Below are positions 8,644 through 18,438 of a stretch of DNA of 64,000 nt, piece after piece (the first letter of the stretch is position 1; the number at the start of each line of letters is the position of its first letter). A program made the position numbers and the translations under genes. Source of the stretch: an uncultured cyanobacterium (GTDB lineage Bacteria > Cyanobacteriota > Cyanobacteriia > Cyanobacteriales > Geitlerinemataceae). The notes beneath the pieces are model-generated. The model had not been told where the DNA came from and did not search any database. It saw only the letters and a program-made list of their open reading frames with translations. The stretch lies in the NCBI GenBank assembly GCA_937899645.1, contig CALCCD010000124.1:25258-89257 (forward strand), given 5' to 3'.

Positions 8644-9468
8644 ATGATTTGGCCTTTTCGTCCGAAATTCCGCAAGCAAATCGCCCGCGTCGAGATTTCC
8701 GGCGCGATCGCCGCTGAAACACGAAAGCAAGTGCTCGGCGCGCTGAAAATCGTCGAACAGCGCAAGTTTCCGGCGCTGCTGCTACGTATCGACAGTCCCG
8801 GCGGCACGGTAGTCGATTCCCAGGAGATCCACGCTGCGATCGAGCGGCTTCGGGGGAAAAACGACACCAAGATTATTGCCAGCTTCGGCAATATTTCCGC
8901 GTCCGGCGGCGTCTACATCGGCGTCAGCGCCGATCGCATCGTTGCCAACCCCGGCACGATCACTGGCAGCATCGGCGTCATCCTACGCGGCAACAACCTC
9001 GAGAAGCTGCTCGATCGCGTTGGCGTCTCGTTCAAAACCATCAAATCCGGCCCCTATAAAGATATTCTCGCCTTCGATCGCGAGCTGACCGATCCCGAGC
9101 GCGACATTTTGCAGGCGCTCATCGACAGCAGCTACGGTCAGTTCATCGGCGTTGTCGCTAGAGGTCGCCAGCTCGAGCCGGAGGCGGTGCGCGGCTTCGC
9201 CGACGGGCGCGTTTTTACCGGCGAGCAGGCGCTCGAATACGGCCTGGTCGATCGCCTCGGAACCGAAGAGGACGCACGTTGCTGGGCCTGCGAGCTGGCG
9301 GGTCTCGATCCGGAAAAGACGCGCACTTTCACGTTCGAGCAGAAAAAATCACCGATCGATCGCGTTCTGGGCCGCAGCGCTGCCCTCGCTCGCCTCGATG
9401 CCACGAGCGCCCGGATTGACTTCGAGCTAGCCACTAACGGCCAGCCGCTGTGGATGTATCACCCGTAG
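8644..9468 (+). CDS. sppA: Signal peptide peptidase SppA (S49 family)
   Basis: Short 274-residue SppA of the Bacillus/archaeal type, a Ser-Lys dyad protease that degrades remnant signal peptides at the membrane. The nucleophile is in SASGGVYIG (Ser about 87), and the general-base lysine in IKSGPYKDI (Lys about 139); their spacing of 52 equals that of the characterised Bacillus enzyme. The glycine-rich oxyanion segment LLRIDSPGGTV is also intact. The start MIWPFRPKFR was chosen over the longer frame because the upstream 31 codons are Ser/Arg-rich and unlike the family. No N-terminal transmembrane anchor is obvious, which is seen in some cyanobacterial copies. A bidirectional terminator lies about 190 bp downstream. 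Confidence 0.93.
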   Translation: MIWPFRPKFRKQIARVEISGAIAAETRKQVLGALKIVEQRKFPALLLRIDSPGGTVVDSQEIHAAIERLRGKNDTKIIASFGNISASGGVYIGVSADRIVANPGTITGSIGVILRGNNLEKLLDRVGVSFKTIKSGPYKDILAFDRELTDPERDILQALIDSSYGQFIGVVARGRQLEPEAVRGFADGRVFTGEQALEYGLVDRLGTEEDARCWACELAGLDPEKTRTFTFEQKKSPIDRVLGRSAALARLDATSARIDFELATNGQPLWMYHP

Positions 9469-9841
9469 GTTCGGTCGATCGTTCGGGGAATCGCTCACAG
9501 TAGCGATTTCATGCTGAATCTCAAACGGCAGACGTTCGGTTTTACCGGTTAGTCAGGACGTTTAAAAGTCTGTAGATCGAGCGCTGAGCGGAGTCAAAGC
9601 GCGGCATGCCCGAATGAGTCTGCACATGACGATAAGTATTGAAACCGGAAAAAATTCAAGCGCGATCGAGTTATTCCCTCGATCGCGCTTTTTTGCTGTC
9701 AGACCCAACGGGCCGCGTCGGGGCGAGAATTGAGAGCGCGCGATCGTGGCGCATCACGGTTCGCCGCTCCCTATTTTTGGGCGGAGATTGTCACAAAACG
9801 CACCCGACTCTCAACTTCGGCTGAATGTGCGGGCTTCAAGC
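9469..9841. other. Convergent intergenic region
   Basis: Between the 3' ends of sppA (plus) and the outer-membrane barrel gene (minus). Apart from the terminator at 9658-9694 I see no gene. Near 9580 the sequence GCGCTGAGCGGAGTCAAAGCG resembles the ends of the family 2 inverted-repeat elements and may be a remnant. Confidence 0.5.
9658..9694. terminator. Bidirectional Rho-independent terminator
   Basis: A perfect 12-bp stem (AAGCGCGATCGA pairing with TCGATCGCGCTT) around a 9-base loop, followed by TTTT on the plus strand and, on the minus strand, by a T-rich run from the preceding AAAAATT. It serves the convergent sppA and outer-membrane protein genes. Confidence 0.85.
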
Positions 9842-11383
9842 TTAAAACCGCTGCGACAGACCAAAGTAGAGACGAAACTCGCCCAGACCGTTCAAACCCG
9901 CATCGACGCGAAGCACGTCCACGATCGGCAGGCCGTCGAACAACAGGCCCGCACCGACCGCAACGCCACCGCCCGGCTTAGTCCGCACCGGCCCCGGCTG
10001 ACCCGGCACGTCATCGCTCGAGTCGAAGTCCGTGGCGTAGCCGAGGTAGAGCGAGCCGCGCACGCTCTCGAAGAAGTCGTTGCCCACCGAAACGATCGGG
10101 AAGCGGTATTCAGCCAGAAGCTGCGCAAAGCTTTTCGCCGTACCCGTATCGCCGGTCGCGAAGCCGCGCACCGAGTGGTAGCCGCCCATCGTAAAGGCTT
10201 CGTAGGCCGGGAAGTCATCGCCGAGGATCGTACCCGCCTGTAGGTTCAGCGCCAGGACGCGCGGCCCTTCATCAAAGCCGAACAGATTCAGCGGAATATA
10301 ATGGATGACGCCGCCGCTGAGGCGGTTGTAGCTCAGCTCCGAATCGCCCACCGGAATCGCTTGCTCGGTGCCGATTTGGTAGCGCGTACCGGAGAGCGAG
10401 ATGCCGGTGTCGCTGGTTTCGACGCTGTCGTGTTGCAAGAACAGGCTCAAGTAGAACAGCTCGTCCTCGCCGTCGTCGTCGAACGAGAGACGGTTGCCGC
10501 GCACGACGTCGCAAGCCGGGGCGATCGGGCTAGTGCGGAAGCAGCCGTCGCGGGCGAACTCGTCATCGCCGAAGGCGCTGTTGCTGATGCGGACGCTCTG
10601 GAAGCTGAGGCCCGGAACGAGGACGGTGTCTTCCGTGTCGAGGGGGATAAACAGTTCCGCTGACGCGCCGAGACGGTTCACCCAGGGCTCTTGTTCCTCG
10701 CCGATCGGCAGGAAAACCTCTGAGTACGGAGCATCCTCATCGGCCAGGAAGACGGCTTCGGTGGAGTTACGGAAACCGGCGCGGGCGCGGAAGCCGAGGC
10801 GCGATTCATCACCGACAATGGCGGGCTGGGTGTAGCTCACGTCCAGCGCGGCCAGCGTTTCGCCGCCTGCAATGGCAACTGAAATCGTGTTGCCGTTATC
10901 GCTGCGCAGGTTGGCCGTCAGTTCTACGAACGCGCCAGTCTCCCGACCGAAACCACCGTTAGGCGCGAAAAAGAAGCCCTTGCGCAGGTCGTCGAGGTCA
11001 GCTTCGGTGTAAACCTCGGGTTCGGAGTCTGGAATTGGCCCCCGAATCGGACGGATGCGCGACTCGCCGTATCCGAACAGCAGCAGCGATTCGGCAGTGT
11101 CGATCGCGTCTTCGATATCGACCGCGACCTCGGTTACCTCTGGCTCGGCTTCGGCGCTCTCGGCGGCGTTGGCGATCCCGCTGTCGGCCTCGCTGGCAGT
11201 TTCGCCGCTGGTCTCGTCAGCGGCCTCGCTCTCGCCTTCTAAGAGTGCAGCCGTCGAACTTGCCGACACTTCAGGGGGGCTCTCTTCTGTGGCCAGGCCA
11301 GGCGTCGCCTCGATCGCCGGAGCGACGACCGCCGCCAGGATCGCGGCCAGAGTTGTAGGATTCAGCCGAAAACGGGGGTACAT
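9842..11383 (-). CDS. Omp85/surface-antigen (D15)-like outer membrane beta-barrel
   Basis: A 513-residue outer-membrane protein with a signal peptide (MYPRFRLNPTTLAAILAAVV), an acidic Ala/Glu/Ser-rich segment of about 90 residues, then a 16-strand-type barrel. The diagnostic lid-loop motif GGYHSVRGF (family VRGF/Y) is present near residue 405 and the chain ends in aromatic RF, the usual BAM recognition signal. No POTRA domain is visible, so it is not BamA itself; it resembles POTRA-less BamA/TamA relatives. The start was set at ATG 11383, where GAGGA lies nine bases upstream; GTG/ATG codons further out lack that support. Function may be transport or membrane-protein insertion; the sequence does not decide. 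Confidence 0.88.
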   Translation of the reverse strand: MYPRFRLNPTTLAAILAAVVAPAIEATPGLATEESPPEVSASSTAALLEGESEAADETSGETASEADSGIANAAESAEAEPEVTEVAVDIEDAIDTAESLLLFGYGESRIRPIRGPIPDSEPEVYTEADLDDLRKGFFFAPNGGFGRETGAFVELTANLRSDNGNTISVAIAGGETLAALDVSYTQPAIVGDESRLGFRARAGFRNSTEAVFLADEDAPYSEVFLPIGEEQEPWVNRLGASAELFIPLDTEDTVLVPGLSFQSVRISNSAFGDDEFARDGCFRTSPIAPACDVVRGNRLSFDDDGEDELFYLSLFLQHDSVETSDTGISLSGTRYQIGTEQAIPVGDSELSYNRLSGGVIHYIPLNLFGFDEGPRVLALNLQAGTILGDDFPAYEAFTMGGYHSVRGFATGDTGTAKSFAQLLAEYRFPIVSVGNDFFESVRGSLYLGYATDFDSSDDVPGQPGPVRTKPGGGVAVGAGLLFDGLPIVDVLRVDAGLNGLGEFRLYFGLSQRF

Positions 11384-11562
11384 GCAGTCGATCCTCATCA
11401 CAAGATTTGCGCGTGTCGTCCCGCGATCGGGCGACGCTTCGATCTTATCGGCTGCAATTTTTTGCGCCTGCTTTTATTAACAAGCATTAACGCGCCGTTA
11501 TGTGGCGTTGCGATCTCGGTTTGGCGTCGTCAGTCCAGACGGGGCAAGGGGTCTGGCATTGT

Positions 11563-14500
11563 TTACTCGCTGACAACAGAAGGCTGAGAGCGAAGGCTCC
11601 AGCGATACAGCGTCGATCGCAGCGCTTCGGTCGCGATCGGCTTGCACACACAGTCGTCTAATCCCGCCTCTAGGCAGCGGGCGCGCGTGTCGGCGTCGGC
11701 TCGGGCAGTTACGGCGATCGCGGCGGGGCGATGGGCGCTGCGATCGCGAAGCTTACGGACGGTAGCAGGCCCTCCCGGCGCGTCGCAGTCGATCAGCATC
11801 AGGTCGAAGCGCTCGCGCGATAGCCGCTCTAGCGCCGCCTGTCCGTCGCGAGCGTAGGCGATCGTCTGATAGCCCAGCTGCCGGAGCTGCTGCTGGAGGA
11901 CGAAGCGATTTACCGATGAGTCTTCAACGACCAGCACTTTCACCGCTGCGATGTCTCTATCGCGGTTCGGAGCTTCGCGGGCAGCACCCAGGGCGGTATC
12001 GAGGGCGGCAGTCGCGTTTTGAGTCGATCGGGGCGGCTGGGAGGAGGGGGGCGACGAGCTGGATTGCTCTAGAGCGCTTGCGAGCAAGGCGTTCCAGTCG
12101 TCAATACCGGGCGGCAAGCGCAGCACCGTCAGCGCGCCTTCGCGGTGGGCGCGCTCGATAACTTCGTCGGTGGCAGCGGCAACCCCGGCGACCCAGGGCG
12201 CGCGGATCGCCTGGGCGTTCAGCCGCAGAAACGTCCCCAGACCGCTCAGCCGCAAGTCGCAGTAGTCCACGAGCGCGAAGGTATAGGGTCGATCGTCGTG
12301 CGCGGCTTGGCGCATCGCCGCGAAGGCATCGCGCCCGTTGCCGAAACTATCGATCGCCAGCGCCAGGGGCGCTCCATCCGATCGCAGGCTGTTTTGATGG
12401 TGGGCCACTTGCAAGTCCACTTCGATGCCCGCCTGCACGGGCCGATCGCTCGCCACCAGCGCCACCCGAATCGTCGAGTCGCGCACGGCGATCGACTGCC
12501 AGGGGTTACCTACCGGATCGCCGGTAAAGTCTGCGGAGGCCGCCGCTTCCGGTGTCAGGATGGTGTCTGTCGAAGCTGTCAGAGCTGTTTCTGTTGCAGA
12601 GTCCCCCGCTACCGCCAGAACCTCTACTACCGGGGATTCACCCGCTGGAGCCACCCGCGCTGGCAACACGGCAGGTCTCTCGGCGGCGGGATCGAGGGGA
12701 ATCTCGAACCAAAAGGTCGAACCGATCCCGAGGGTACTTTCGACGCCGATCTCGCCGCCCATTAGCGTCACGATTTGCTTGCAGATCGCCAGCCCGAGGC
12801 CGGTGCCGCCGTGAAGGCGCGTTGTGGAGGCATCCACTTGCGAGAAAGACTGGAACAGCTTGCCCAGGTCGTCGCTGGCGATGCCGATGCCCGTATCGCG
12901 CACGGAAAATCGGGCGGAGATCGCGCTGCAGTCGGTGTTGCGCTCGCCGAGACAGCCCCATAACTCAGAATTAGGGTCAGCATCGGGGTCGGCATCGGGG
13001 TCGGCCTGAAGATCGGCCTCGAAGTCGGCTTCGTCCGCGATCGCCGCCTGCGAAACGCACTGCACCACCAGCGAAATCGTTCCGGCATCTGTAAATTTAA
13101 TCGCGTTGCCGAGCAGGTTGAGCAGCACCTGACGCAGCCGCATCGGGTCGCCGATCGGGCGATCGGGCAGGCACTCGTCAATCTCGATCGTCAGGGTAAG
13201 CTGCTTGCGATCGACCAAGCCCTGCATCAACAGCACCGAGTCGCGAATCGTATCGCGCAGGGAAAACGGAATCATCTCGATCTGCATCTGCCCCGCTTCG
13301 AGCTTCGAGAAGTCGAGGATATCGTTGATGATGCGCAGCAGGCTCTCGCCGCTGCTTTTCAGAGTGCGGATAAACTGGCGCTGGCGATCGTCGAGGGGAG
13401 TTGAGCCGAGCAGATCTGCCATACCGATCACCCCGTTCATCGGCGTACGGATCTCGTGGCTCATATTTGCCAAGAACTGACTTTTGGCGATCGTTGCGGC
13501 CTCGGCGGCGCTCAGAGCCGATCGCAGCTCCTCGGTGCGCTCGTCCACCTGTTGCTCCAGGGTGTGGGAGTAAGCCTCGAGGGTGTGGGAATGCTCGACG
13601 AGCTGGATGTTAGCCGCTTGCAGACAGTCGCGCTGATAGCGATTTGCCGCAATGAAAGCCGTTAGCGTCAGCGCCAGCGCGGGCGAAAATACCGGCACGA
13701 TCGCCCCGGCGAACATCGCGCCATAGGCCACGACAAAGATCGCGCAGCTTCCGGCAGCGCTGCCCAGGGCGATGCGCCACAGATGCAGGCGGCTGACCTG
13801 ACCCGGACGGCAATCGATCGCGTGGAACGTGACTCCCGCCCCGACCCCTGCCGCCAGCGCGATCCAGGCGTAGATAACGGCGTGGGGCAGCCACCAGAGC
13901 TGCGGCCTGCGCCCCATCGCGACATCGACCAGATAGCTAACCGCATTGGCGTGGATGACAACGCCGGACATGTAGGAGCCGCGCGGATCGGCGGCGAAAG
14001 GCCGGGCATTATAGGGCGTGTAGAAGCGATCTTTTAGGCTCGGGGCGATCGTGCCGATTAGCACGATGCGATTGTGAAATAGCTCCGGGTCGTGACGCCC
14101 TGCCAACACCTCCGACATCGAAACCGACGGGAAGCGCTCGACCATGCCACGATAGTCGAAGGGAATTTCGTAGCCATTAATGCCGTCGGCGCGCTTGGAA
14201 TGGTAGTAGCCACTACGGGCGTCGATCGGGGTAAACACCGCTTCGCCGAGACGGACGCGCTTGGCCTCGGCATCGAGCAGCTCGGAGGTAATTTGGTGAC
14301 GTCGCTCGAGGTAGTGCAGCGACAACATCAGCGCCAGCGAGCGACGGGCAACTCCCGAGACGATTTCGTTCGGCGCTTGCAAGCTCATCATTAGCCGACG
14401 CACCCGCCGATCCGAGTCCACCCCGACGTTCGCAAAGCCGACGCGGCCCGCCTCGACGAGTGCCGGAGGCCCCGCCACACTCTCGCGGGGAATGGAGCTC

Positions 14501-14946
14501 AGCAGGTCGATGCCGTACAGCGACGGCATTTTTGCCATTTTGTCTTGCAGGCGCTCGAAGCTGGCCGCATCGCCCGCAGGAATATCGCGGTAAATATCGA
14601 GCCCGATCGCCACGGGTTCGCCCGCTTCGATTTCCGAGAGCAGAATTTCGAGCTTGGCATCCGGCAGCGGCCAAGATAAATCGACCACGTCGGCCTCGTC
14701 GGCATAGACGATCGCCACAGCATCATCGACCGGCATGGTCGGACGCAGTCTCAAAATTGCGTCGTTGAACGACCAGTCAAGACCCCTCAACAATCCGAGA
14801 GGCTGAGCGATACAAACACCCAGCGCAATGTAGGGAACTGTCGTGGCGATCGACGCGTACCGCCGGAGGGTTCGCATCGCACGATGACCGTATTGTCGTA
14901 GCACCAGCAAGCCAGACCTCTTTAAATCGAGCCGAACTGCACCCAT
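11563..14946 (-). CDS. CHASE2 hybrid histidine kinase with receiver domain(s)
   Basis: A 1127-residue sensor kinase. An N-terminal anchor is followed by an extracytoplasmic CHASE2 domain (about 45-330: [41 protein letters not shown] in form), then three C-terminal TM helices (about 350-450), a coiled coil, a HisKA domain with [17 protein letters not shown] (His about 496), and HATPase_c ([15 protein letters not shown]). An acidic repeat-like insert of about 35 residues sits inside the ATPase domain. A receiver-like segment follows that keeps LVDYCDL but lacks the lysine, then a complete receiver with [11 protein letters not shown], phospho-acceptor in LIDCDAPGG (Asp about 1052) and CKPI. It probably senses a periplasmic signal and phosphorylates its own receiver. 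The DUF928 gene upstream on the same strand, about 200 bp away, is a frequent neighbour of CHASE2 genes in cyanobacteria. Confidence 0.95.
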   Translation of the reverse strand: MGAVRLDLKRSGLLVLRQYGHRAMRTLRRYASIATTVPYIALGVCIAQPLGLLRGLDWSFNDAILRLRPTMPVDDAVAIVYADEADVVDLSWPLPDAKLEILLSEIEAGEPVAIGLDIYRDIPAGDAASFERLQDKMAKMPSLYGIDLLSSIPRESVAGPPALVEAGRVGFANVGVDSDRRVRRLMMSLQAPNEIVSGVARRSLALMLSLHYLERRHQITSELLDAEAKRVRLGEAVFTPIDARSGYYHSKRADGINGYEIPFDYRGMVERFPSVSMSEVLAGRHDPELFHNRIVLIGTIAPSLKDRFYTPYNARPFAADPRGSYMSGVVIHANAVSYLVDVAMGRRPQLWWLPHAVIYAWIALAAGVGAGVTFHAIDCRPGQVSRLHLWRIALGSAAGSCAIFVVAYGAMFAGAIVPVFSPALALTLTAFIAANRYQRDCLQAANIQLVEHSHTLEAYSHTLEQQVDERTEELRSALSAAEAATIAKSQFLANMSHEIRTPMNGVIGMADLLGSTPLDDRQRQFIRTLKSSGESLLRIINDILDFSKLEAGQMQIEMIPFSLRDTIRDSVLLMQGLVDRKQLTLTIEIDECLPDRPIGDPMRLRQVLLNLLGNAIKFTDAGTISLVVQCVSQAAIADEADFEADLQADPDADPDADPNSELWGCLGERNTDCSAISARFSVRDTGIGIASDDLGKLFQSFSQVDASTTRLHGGTGLGLAICKQIVTLMGGEIGVESTLGIGSTFWFEIPLDPAAERPAVLPARVAPAGESPVVEVLAVAGDSATETALTASTDTILTPEAAASADFTGDPVGNPWQSIAVRDSTIRVALVASDRPVQAGIEVDLQVAHHQNSLRSDGAPLALAIDSFGNGRDAFAAMRQAAHDDRPYTFALVDYCDLRLSGLGTFLRLNAQAIRAPWVAGVAAATDEVIERAHREGALTVLRLPPGIDDWNALLASALEQSSSSPPSSQPPRSTQNATAALDTALGAAREAPNRDRDIAAVKVLVVEDSSVNRFVLQQQLRQLGYQTIAYARDGQAALERLSRERFDLMLIDCDAPGGPATVRKLRDRSAHRPAAIAVTARADADTRARCLEAGLDDCVCKPIATEALRSTLYRWSLRSQPSVVSE

Positions 14947-15020
14947 GCGGAGACACGAGCCCCGCCCTTAACTGAAGCTCGCTCTCGATCCAACAGAAGC
15001 CGACACGAAGCGCGTGCTGC

Positions 15021-15151
15021 CTAGGGAGTTTCATCAATTCGCGCCTGACCTTTTACGGAGTCAGCAGTTGAGCGACCGACCCCAGCGTAAAACTGGGGGC
15101 TGAAGCCCTTGCCGGGTAAGCGCTGTAGACTTGATTGATGACAGCCCCTAG
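15021..15151. repeat. MITE-like element, family 1, copy 1
   Basis: 131-bp element with terminal inverted repeats: CTAGGGNNNNTCATCAAT at the left, and the same sequence reverse-complemented at the right (ATTGATGANNNNCCCTAG form). The interior matches copies at 31771-31901 and 56674-56804, which have exactly the same length. The right end contributes the TAG stop of the DUF928 gene. Confidence 0.85.
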
Positions 15152-15963
15152 CGAGCACCCTCATCCGCCGAGACTAAACCCGCCGAGGACAGCAGCTCGT
15201 CCCAGCAGTGCTCGAGGCGCGCGGCATTCGGGTGGCGCTGGCGAGCGTGGGCGAGCAGGTCGAGCGCTTCGTACCAGAGATTGTCTTGATGATAAAGCTC
15301 TGCGCGGGCGATCGTCGCCTCGAGGTCATCCGACGGCGCGATCGCCGCTGCCGTTCCCGCCGCGTCACCCGCCACGGGGACGCCAATCCGATCTCCATCC
15401 CAAACGTCGGACGAGACTCTGGCTCGCACCTCCTCACCCCGACTCCCAGGTTCGACGCGCTCGACGCGCCCGGTCACGACGGGATTGTTCGGGTCGAGCT
15501 CGTCCTCGCACAGCACCTCCAAAAACCAGCGGTACTGCTCTGAGGCTTTCAGCTCGTACTCGGAAGGCAGCTCGATCGCGATTTCGGATTCCCCTTCCGG
15601 CACGGCCACGGTGCGATCGCGATAGTACACGCGTCCGTCAGCGGATTGAAGCGTGAATACTGCCGTTTTTGCCTCCGCTACGGAGACAAAAGCTCTGAAC
15701 GTCGGGCGCGCCTGCTGGGTGCGGGCGATGCGTGTGTCTCCGGGGGAAAGCGCGTAAAACGAGTCCGCCGACTGCGCCACCAGGCACGAGCGCGAACCTC
15801 TCGATCCACCAGCGGGGTCGTTCACGTCGCCATCATCGACTGGCGGCGCGAACGGATCGAGGGCGATCGCGGGAGCCGCCGCCGCAAGCGCAGAGATCGA
15901 GGCCATCAGGACAATGGAACGGCCAAACTCAAATCTCGGACGGGTAGATGCAAGACGCGACAC
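15148..15963 (-). CDS. DUF928 secreted protein
   Basis: Cyanobacterial DUF928 family, function unknown. The 271-residue protein has a signal peptide (MSRLASTRPRFEFGRS followed by IVLMASISALAAAAPAIA) and the conserved core YRDRTVAVPEGESEIAIELP and EQYRWFLEVLCEDELDPNN. A GTG start at 15963 is chosen because GGAGG lies eight bases upstream; the longer frame would begin at a TTG before that site. DUF928 proteins are often encoded beside CHASE2 sensors, as here, suggesting an extracytoplasmic partner in signalling, but this is association and not proof. The stop codon TAG is made by the outer end of a 131-bp inverted-repeat element. A second DUF928 gene lies at 39867. Confidence 0.9.
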   Translation of the reverse strand: MSRLASTRPRFEFGRSIVLMASISALAAAAPAIALDPFAPPVDDGDVNDPAGGSRGSRSCLVAQSADSFYALSPGDTRIARTQQARPTFRAFVSVAEAKTAVFTLQSADGRVYYRDRTVAVPEGESEIAIELPSEYELKASEQYRWFLEVLCEDELDPNNPVVTGRVERVEPGSRGEEVRARVSSDVWDGDRIGVPVAGDAAGTAAAIAPSDDLEATIARAELYHQDNLWYEALDLLAHARQRHPNAARLEHCWDELLSSAGLVSADEGAR

Positions 15964-16942
15964 GGTAAAAGCCTCCAAACCTTGATGACATCAACATCGA
16001 AAAAACTCGGACAGAAAGCTCAGCTTGCCCGCACGCCACTTACTCGAGAAGCAGATTCACGAAGATTCCTCCGCACCCGAGCGCTAGCGAACTCTTCGCA
16101 CTCCACCAGGCAGAGACAGGGAATATCAGAAGCCCCTAGTTTCGTCAGAGTAAAAATGGAGCGCGCAGTCCGATTCGGCGTACCTAGCTTTATACCTTTC
16201 AACCTGATACTAGCACGAACAAAATCACCTTACTGCGATCGCAAGCCACCTCAAAAAGTGGACTCAGGACACTCCAAACGAAGCACGACGCGAAGAAATA
16301 CTCGCCTTATTTTTGCAGTAAAGCACAATGATTAATCCTCGAAAATCCCTGCGATATCGACCTCTAGAGGGTTGTAATACGGGAATTTGAGGCGCGCCTC
16401 TTTGCGATTTCAACGATCGCCAACAGCGCAAATTTTGCGCCTAGTCACATATACGCAGAGAACTTAAGTATAAGCCCGGAGAAGGTATCGCGTTCCGTCA
16501 ACCGACAGAGAAGCTACGATATCGATCGCGGACTCCCAATGGCATCGCGACCCGCGGTCGAGATTTTTCAAGATTGCCATCAAAAATCTTTAAGTCCCAG
16601 TTATGGTTCTCAACAAAAGCGCGATCTCGAAGATATGGTCGGCTTGAGAGTTAACAGAACACCGAAGAAAGCGTTTGACCAGTAATCCAGGTAAGCTCGA
16701 GTCCCATTTGACGGGAGCTCACGCCTGAATAAAAAGTGCTGCCTGCCGTCGCTGGCGTAGCCTCTGCACGGCAGACAGCGCGGTTTTGGCTTATGAGAGC
16801 GACCGAGCCAGAGTGTTCGGTTTTTCGTTGAACTGGCTAGATCCTCAAGCTAGATCGCTCTAAATTGCCCGAGTTGACAGTGCTGGCGTGCGATCGTAGC
16901 TACGCTCGGCCAGTTACGGGAGACCCCGCGCAAACAGAAGCA
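15964..16942. other. Intergenic region of nearly 1 kb
   Basis: No convincing gene on either strand; the longest frames are Arg/Ser-rich and lack ribosome binding sites. It is less G+C-rich than the surrounding genes in 16200-16500. It should include the promoter of the DUF928 gene and the 3' end of hisI. Near 16748-16790 a fragment of the family 2 repeat is present. Confidence 0.55.
16748..16790. repeat. Partial copy of family 2 repeat with hairpin
   Basis: The sequence GTCGCTGGCGTAGCCTCTGC followed by ACGGCAGACAGCGCGGTTTT aligns with the interior of the family 2 element at 945-1058 (GTCGTTGGCGTCGCCTCTGC...). The bases CTGCCGT and ACGGCAG can form a stem followed by GCGCGGTTTT, so it could also act as a weak terminator. 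Confidence 0.5.
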
Positions 16943-17344
16943 TCACCCATCTGACAGGCCCGATGCAGGGCGAAAAGCACGCTCGGGAACGGCCGTAAAA
17001 AAGCAACTGCGCGCACCCGTATGACAGGCTACGTTCCCGACTTGCTCGATCGACAGCAAAATCACATCGGCATCGCAGTCGTAGGCCATTGCCTTGACAC
17101 GCTGAATGTGGCCGGAGGTCGCGCCCTTGTGCCAAAGCTCCTGGCGCGATCGGCTCCAGTAATGGACTTCGCCGGTGTCGAGCGTCCGCTCGATCGAGTC
17201 GCGGTTCATCCAAGCCATCATCAGCACCGTGCCGTCGCCCGCATCCTGGGCGATCGCGGGAATCAGGCCGCGATCGTCGAACTTCAGCGCCTCGATCCAC
17301 AGGCGGTCTTGGTTGGTGGCTTTGAGCGAGCGATAGGTCGTCAT
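16943..17344 (-). CDS. hisI: Phosphoribosyl-AMP cyclohydrolase
   Basis: Third step of histidine synthesis: opens the purine ring of phosphoribosyl-AMP to give ProFAR. The 133-residue protein is the single-domain HisI form, without the HisE pyrophosphohydrolase fused in many bacteria. Motifs: LIPAIAQDAGDGTVLMMAWMN at the start, GEVHYWSRSRQELWHKGATSGH, then the metal-binding DCDADVILL and CHTGARSCFF with the catalytic zinc cysteines. No other his genes are in the window, as is normal for dispersed his genes of cyanobacteria. HisE must be encoded elsewhere. Divergent from the HpsJ-like gene with about 160 bp between starts. Confidence 0.96.
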   Translation of the reverse strand: MTTYRSLKATNQDRLWIEALKFDDRGLIPAIAQDAGDGTVLMMAWMNRDSIERTLDTGEVHYWSRSRQELWHKGATSGHIQRVKAMAYDCDADVILLSIEQVGNVACHTGARSCFFTAVPERAFRPASGLSDG

Positions 17345-17505
17345 GGGAGGTCGTTACGGTACGGGCGAGAAAAGTTCGCGGGCAGTGTTGGCAAGCGAGC
17401 TGCGGCGAATGGTAGCGTCTGCTCGATCGTACGCGAGCGGTTGCCCTTCGCGCCAGCAGGAACGCTATGGTGGGGCAAGCCGCTGTCGATTTTGCCGCCG
17501 AGCCT

Positions 17506-18342
17506 ATGACCGTCTCTCGATCGAAAACCTCGCCGAAGCCCAAAGCAAACAAGCTCTTCGGGCGATCGGCGGCGATACTCAAGCTCCTGGGGCTGAGCAC
17601 GATCGCCATTACGCTGCTCAATTACGTCATGCTGCTTGTGCCGCCCAGCCTGACCGAGCCCCAGTGGTGGCTGTCGCTGACGACTCAGGTAATCGAGCAG
17701 GGCATTTTGCCGCTGTTCGGCCTCGGGATCTTTTTCGCCGGTATCGCGATCGAAACCCTTAGCAACATCTCGGAAAAGCAGGGCGGTTGGATTGTGAAAA
17801 CCGAGACATGGAGCTACCGGCTGGCCTTTGCCCTCGGGCTGGTCTTCGTGCTGCTCGGCCCGATTCACGCCGTAACAACGATCGTCAATAACCAAGTGTC
17901 GGTCGCAGCTCTCGAAGAGCGCCTCGCCGCCCAAGACGAACAGGTTAAGTTCCAGCTCGAGCGCCAGCGCGAGCTCTACACGGCGCTGCTAGACGGCGAA
18001 GCGAGCCTGGAAGACCTCGTTGGCGACGAACCCCTCAGCGAGTCGCAAATGGTGGTCCTCGACAAAATCAAAGGCGACCCCGACGCGCTCGATCGCCAGC
18101 TTGAAGCCGCCCAGATCGCCCTGCGCGAAGAGATGCAGGAGCGCGCGAGCGGGGCGCGATCGCGATCCAAGCTGGCCGTCTGGAAGTCAATCTTGCGGCT
18201 AGGGCTAACGAGCTGGATGCTGGCGGGCTGCTATTTGAATGTGGCCTGGATCGGCCTACGCGGCGACAAAAAGCCCAAGGTCAAAATCAAGCGCCAGAAG
18301 CCAGCATCCAAAAAGCAAGAACAACCCGGAGACTTCCTGTAA
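17506..18342 (+). CDS. HpsJ-like membrane protein
   Basis: 278 residues with four transmembrane segments: two near the N-terminus (LLGLSTIAITLLNYVMLLV and QGILPLFGLGIFFAGIAI), one at LAFALGLVFVLLGPIHAV, and one near the C-terminus (LTSWMLAGCYLNVAWIGL). Between the third and fourth lies a long charged helix likely to form a coiled coil (EERLAAQDEQVKFQLERQRE). This architecture and sequence resemble the cyanobacterial HpsJ family, associated with polysaccharide secretion and with cyanoexosortases. The C-terminal tail is Lys-rich and cytoplasmic. The start MTVSRSKT is favoured over an ATG 13 codons upstream. A PEP-CTERM substrate is encoded at 58132, far away, but no exosortase is in the window. 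Confidence 0.7.
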   Translation: MTVSRSKTSPKPKANKLFGRSAAILKLLGLSTIAITLLNYVMLLVPPSLTEPQWWLSLTTQVIEQGILPLFGLGIFFAGIAIETLSNISEKQGGWIVKTETWSYRLAFALGLVFVLLGPIHAVTTIVNNQVSVAALEERLAAQDEQVKFQLERQRELYTALLDGEASLEDLVGDEPLSESQMVVLDKIKGDPDALDRQLEAAQIALREEMQERASGARSRSKLAVWKSILRLGLTSWMLAGCYLNVAWIGLRGDKKPKVKIKRQKPASKKQEQPGDFL

Positions 18343-18438
18343 GGCGCGCCGTTCCATCCAGAATTCCAACTTTTTGGACAAGTCGGACTGTTAGCCTGTT
18401 CAGCCGCCGCGAAGAATGCTGGCTTTCTAACAGCGCGC

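Noticed and set aside
15646..16335. 229-codon plus-strand frame across the DUF928 start and into non-coding DNA
   Set aside because: Overlaps the signal-peptide region of DUF928 on the other strand, Arg/Ser-rich, no similarity; not a gene.
16680..16720. Possible tRNA T-arm (GCTCGAGTCCC near 16695)
   Set aside because: No GGTTCGANTCC consensus, no acceptor stem or anticodon arm could be built around it.
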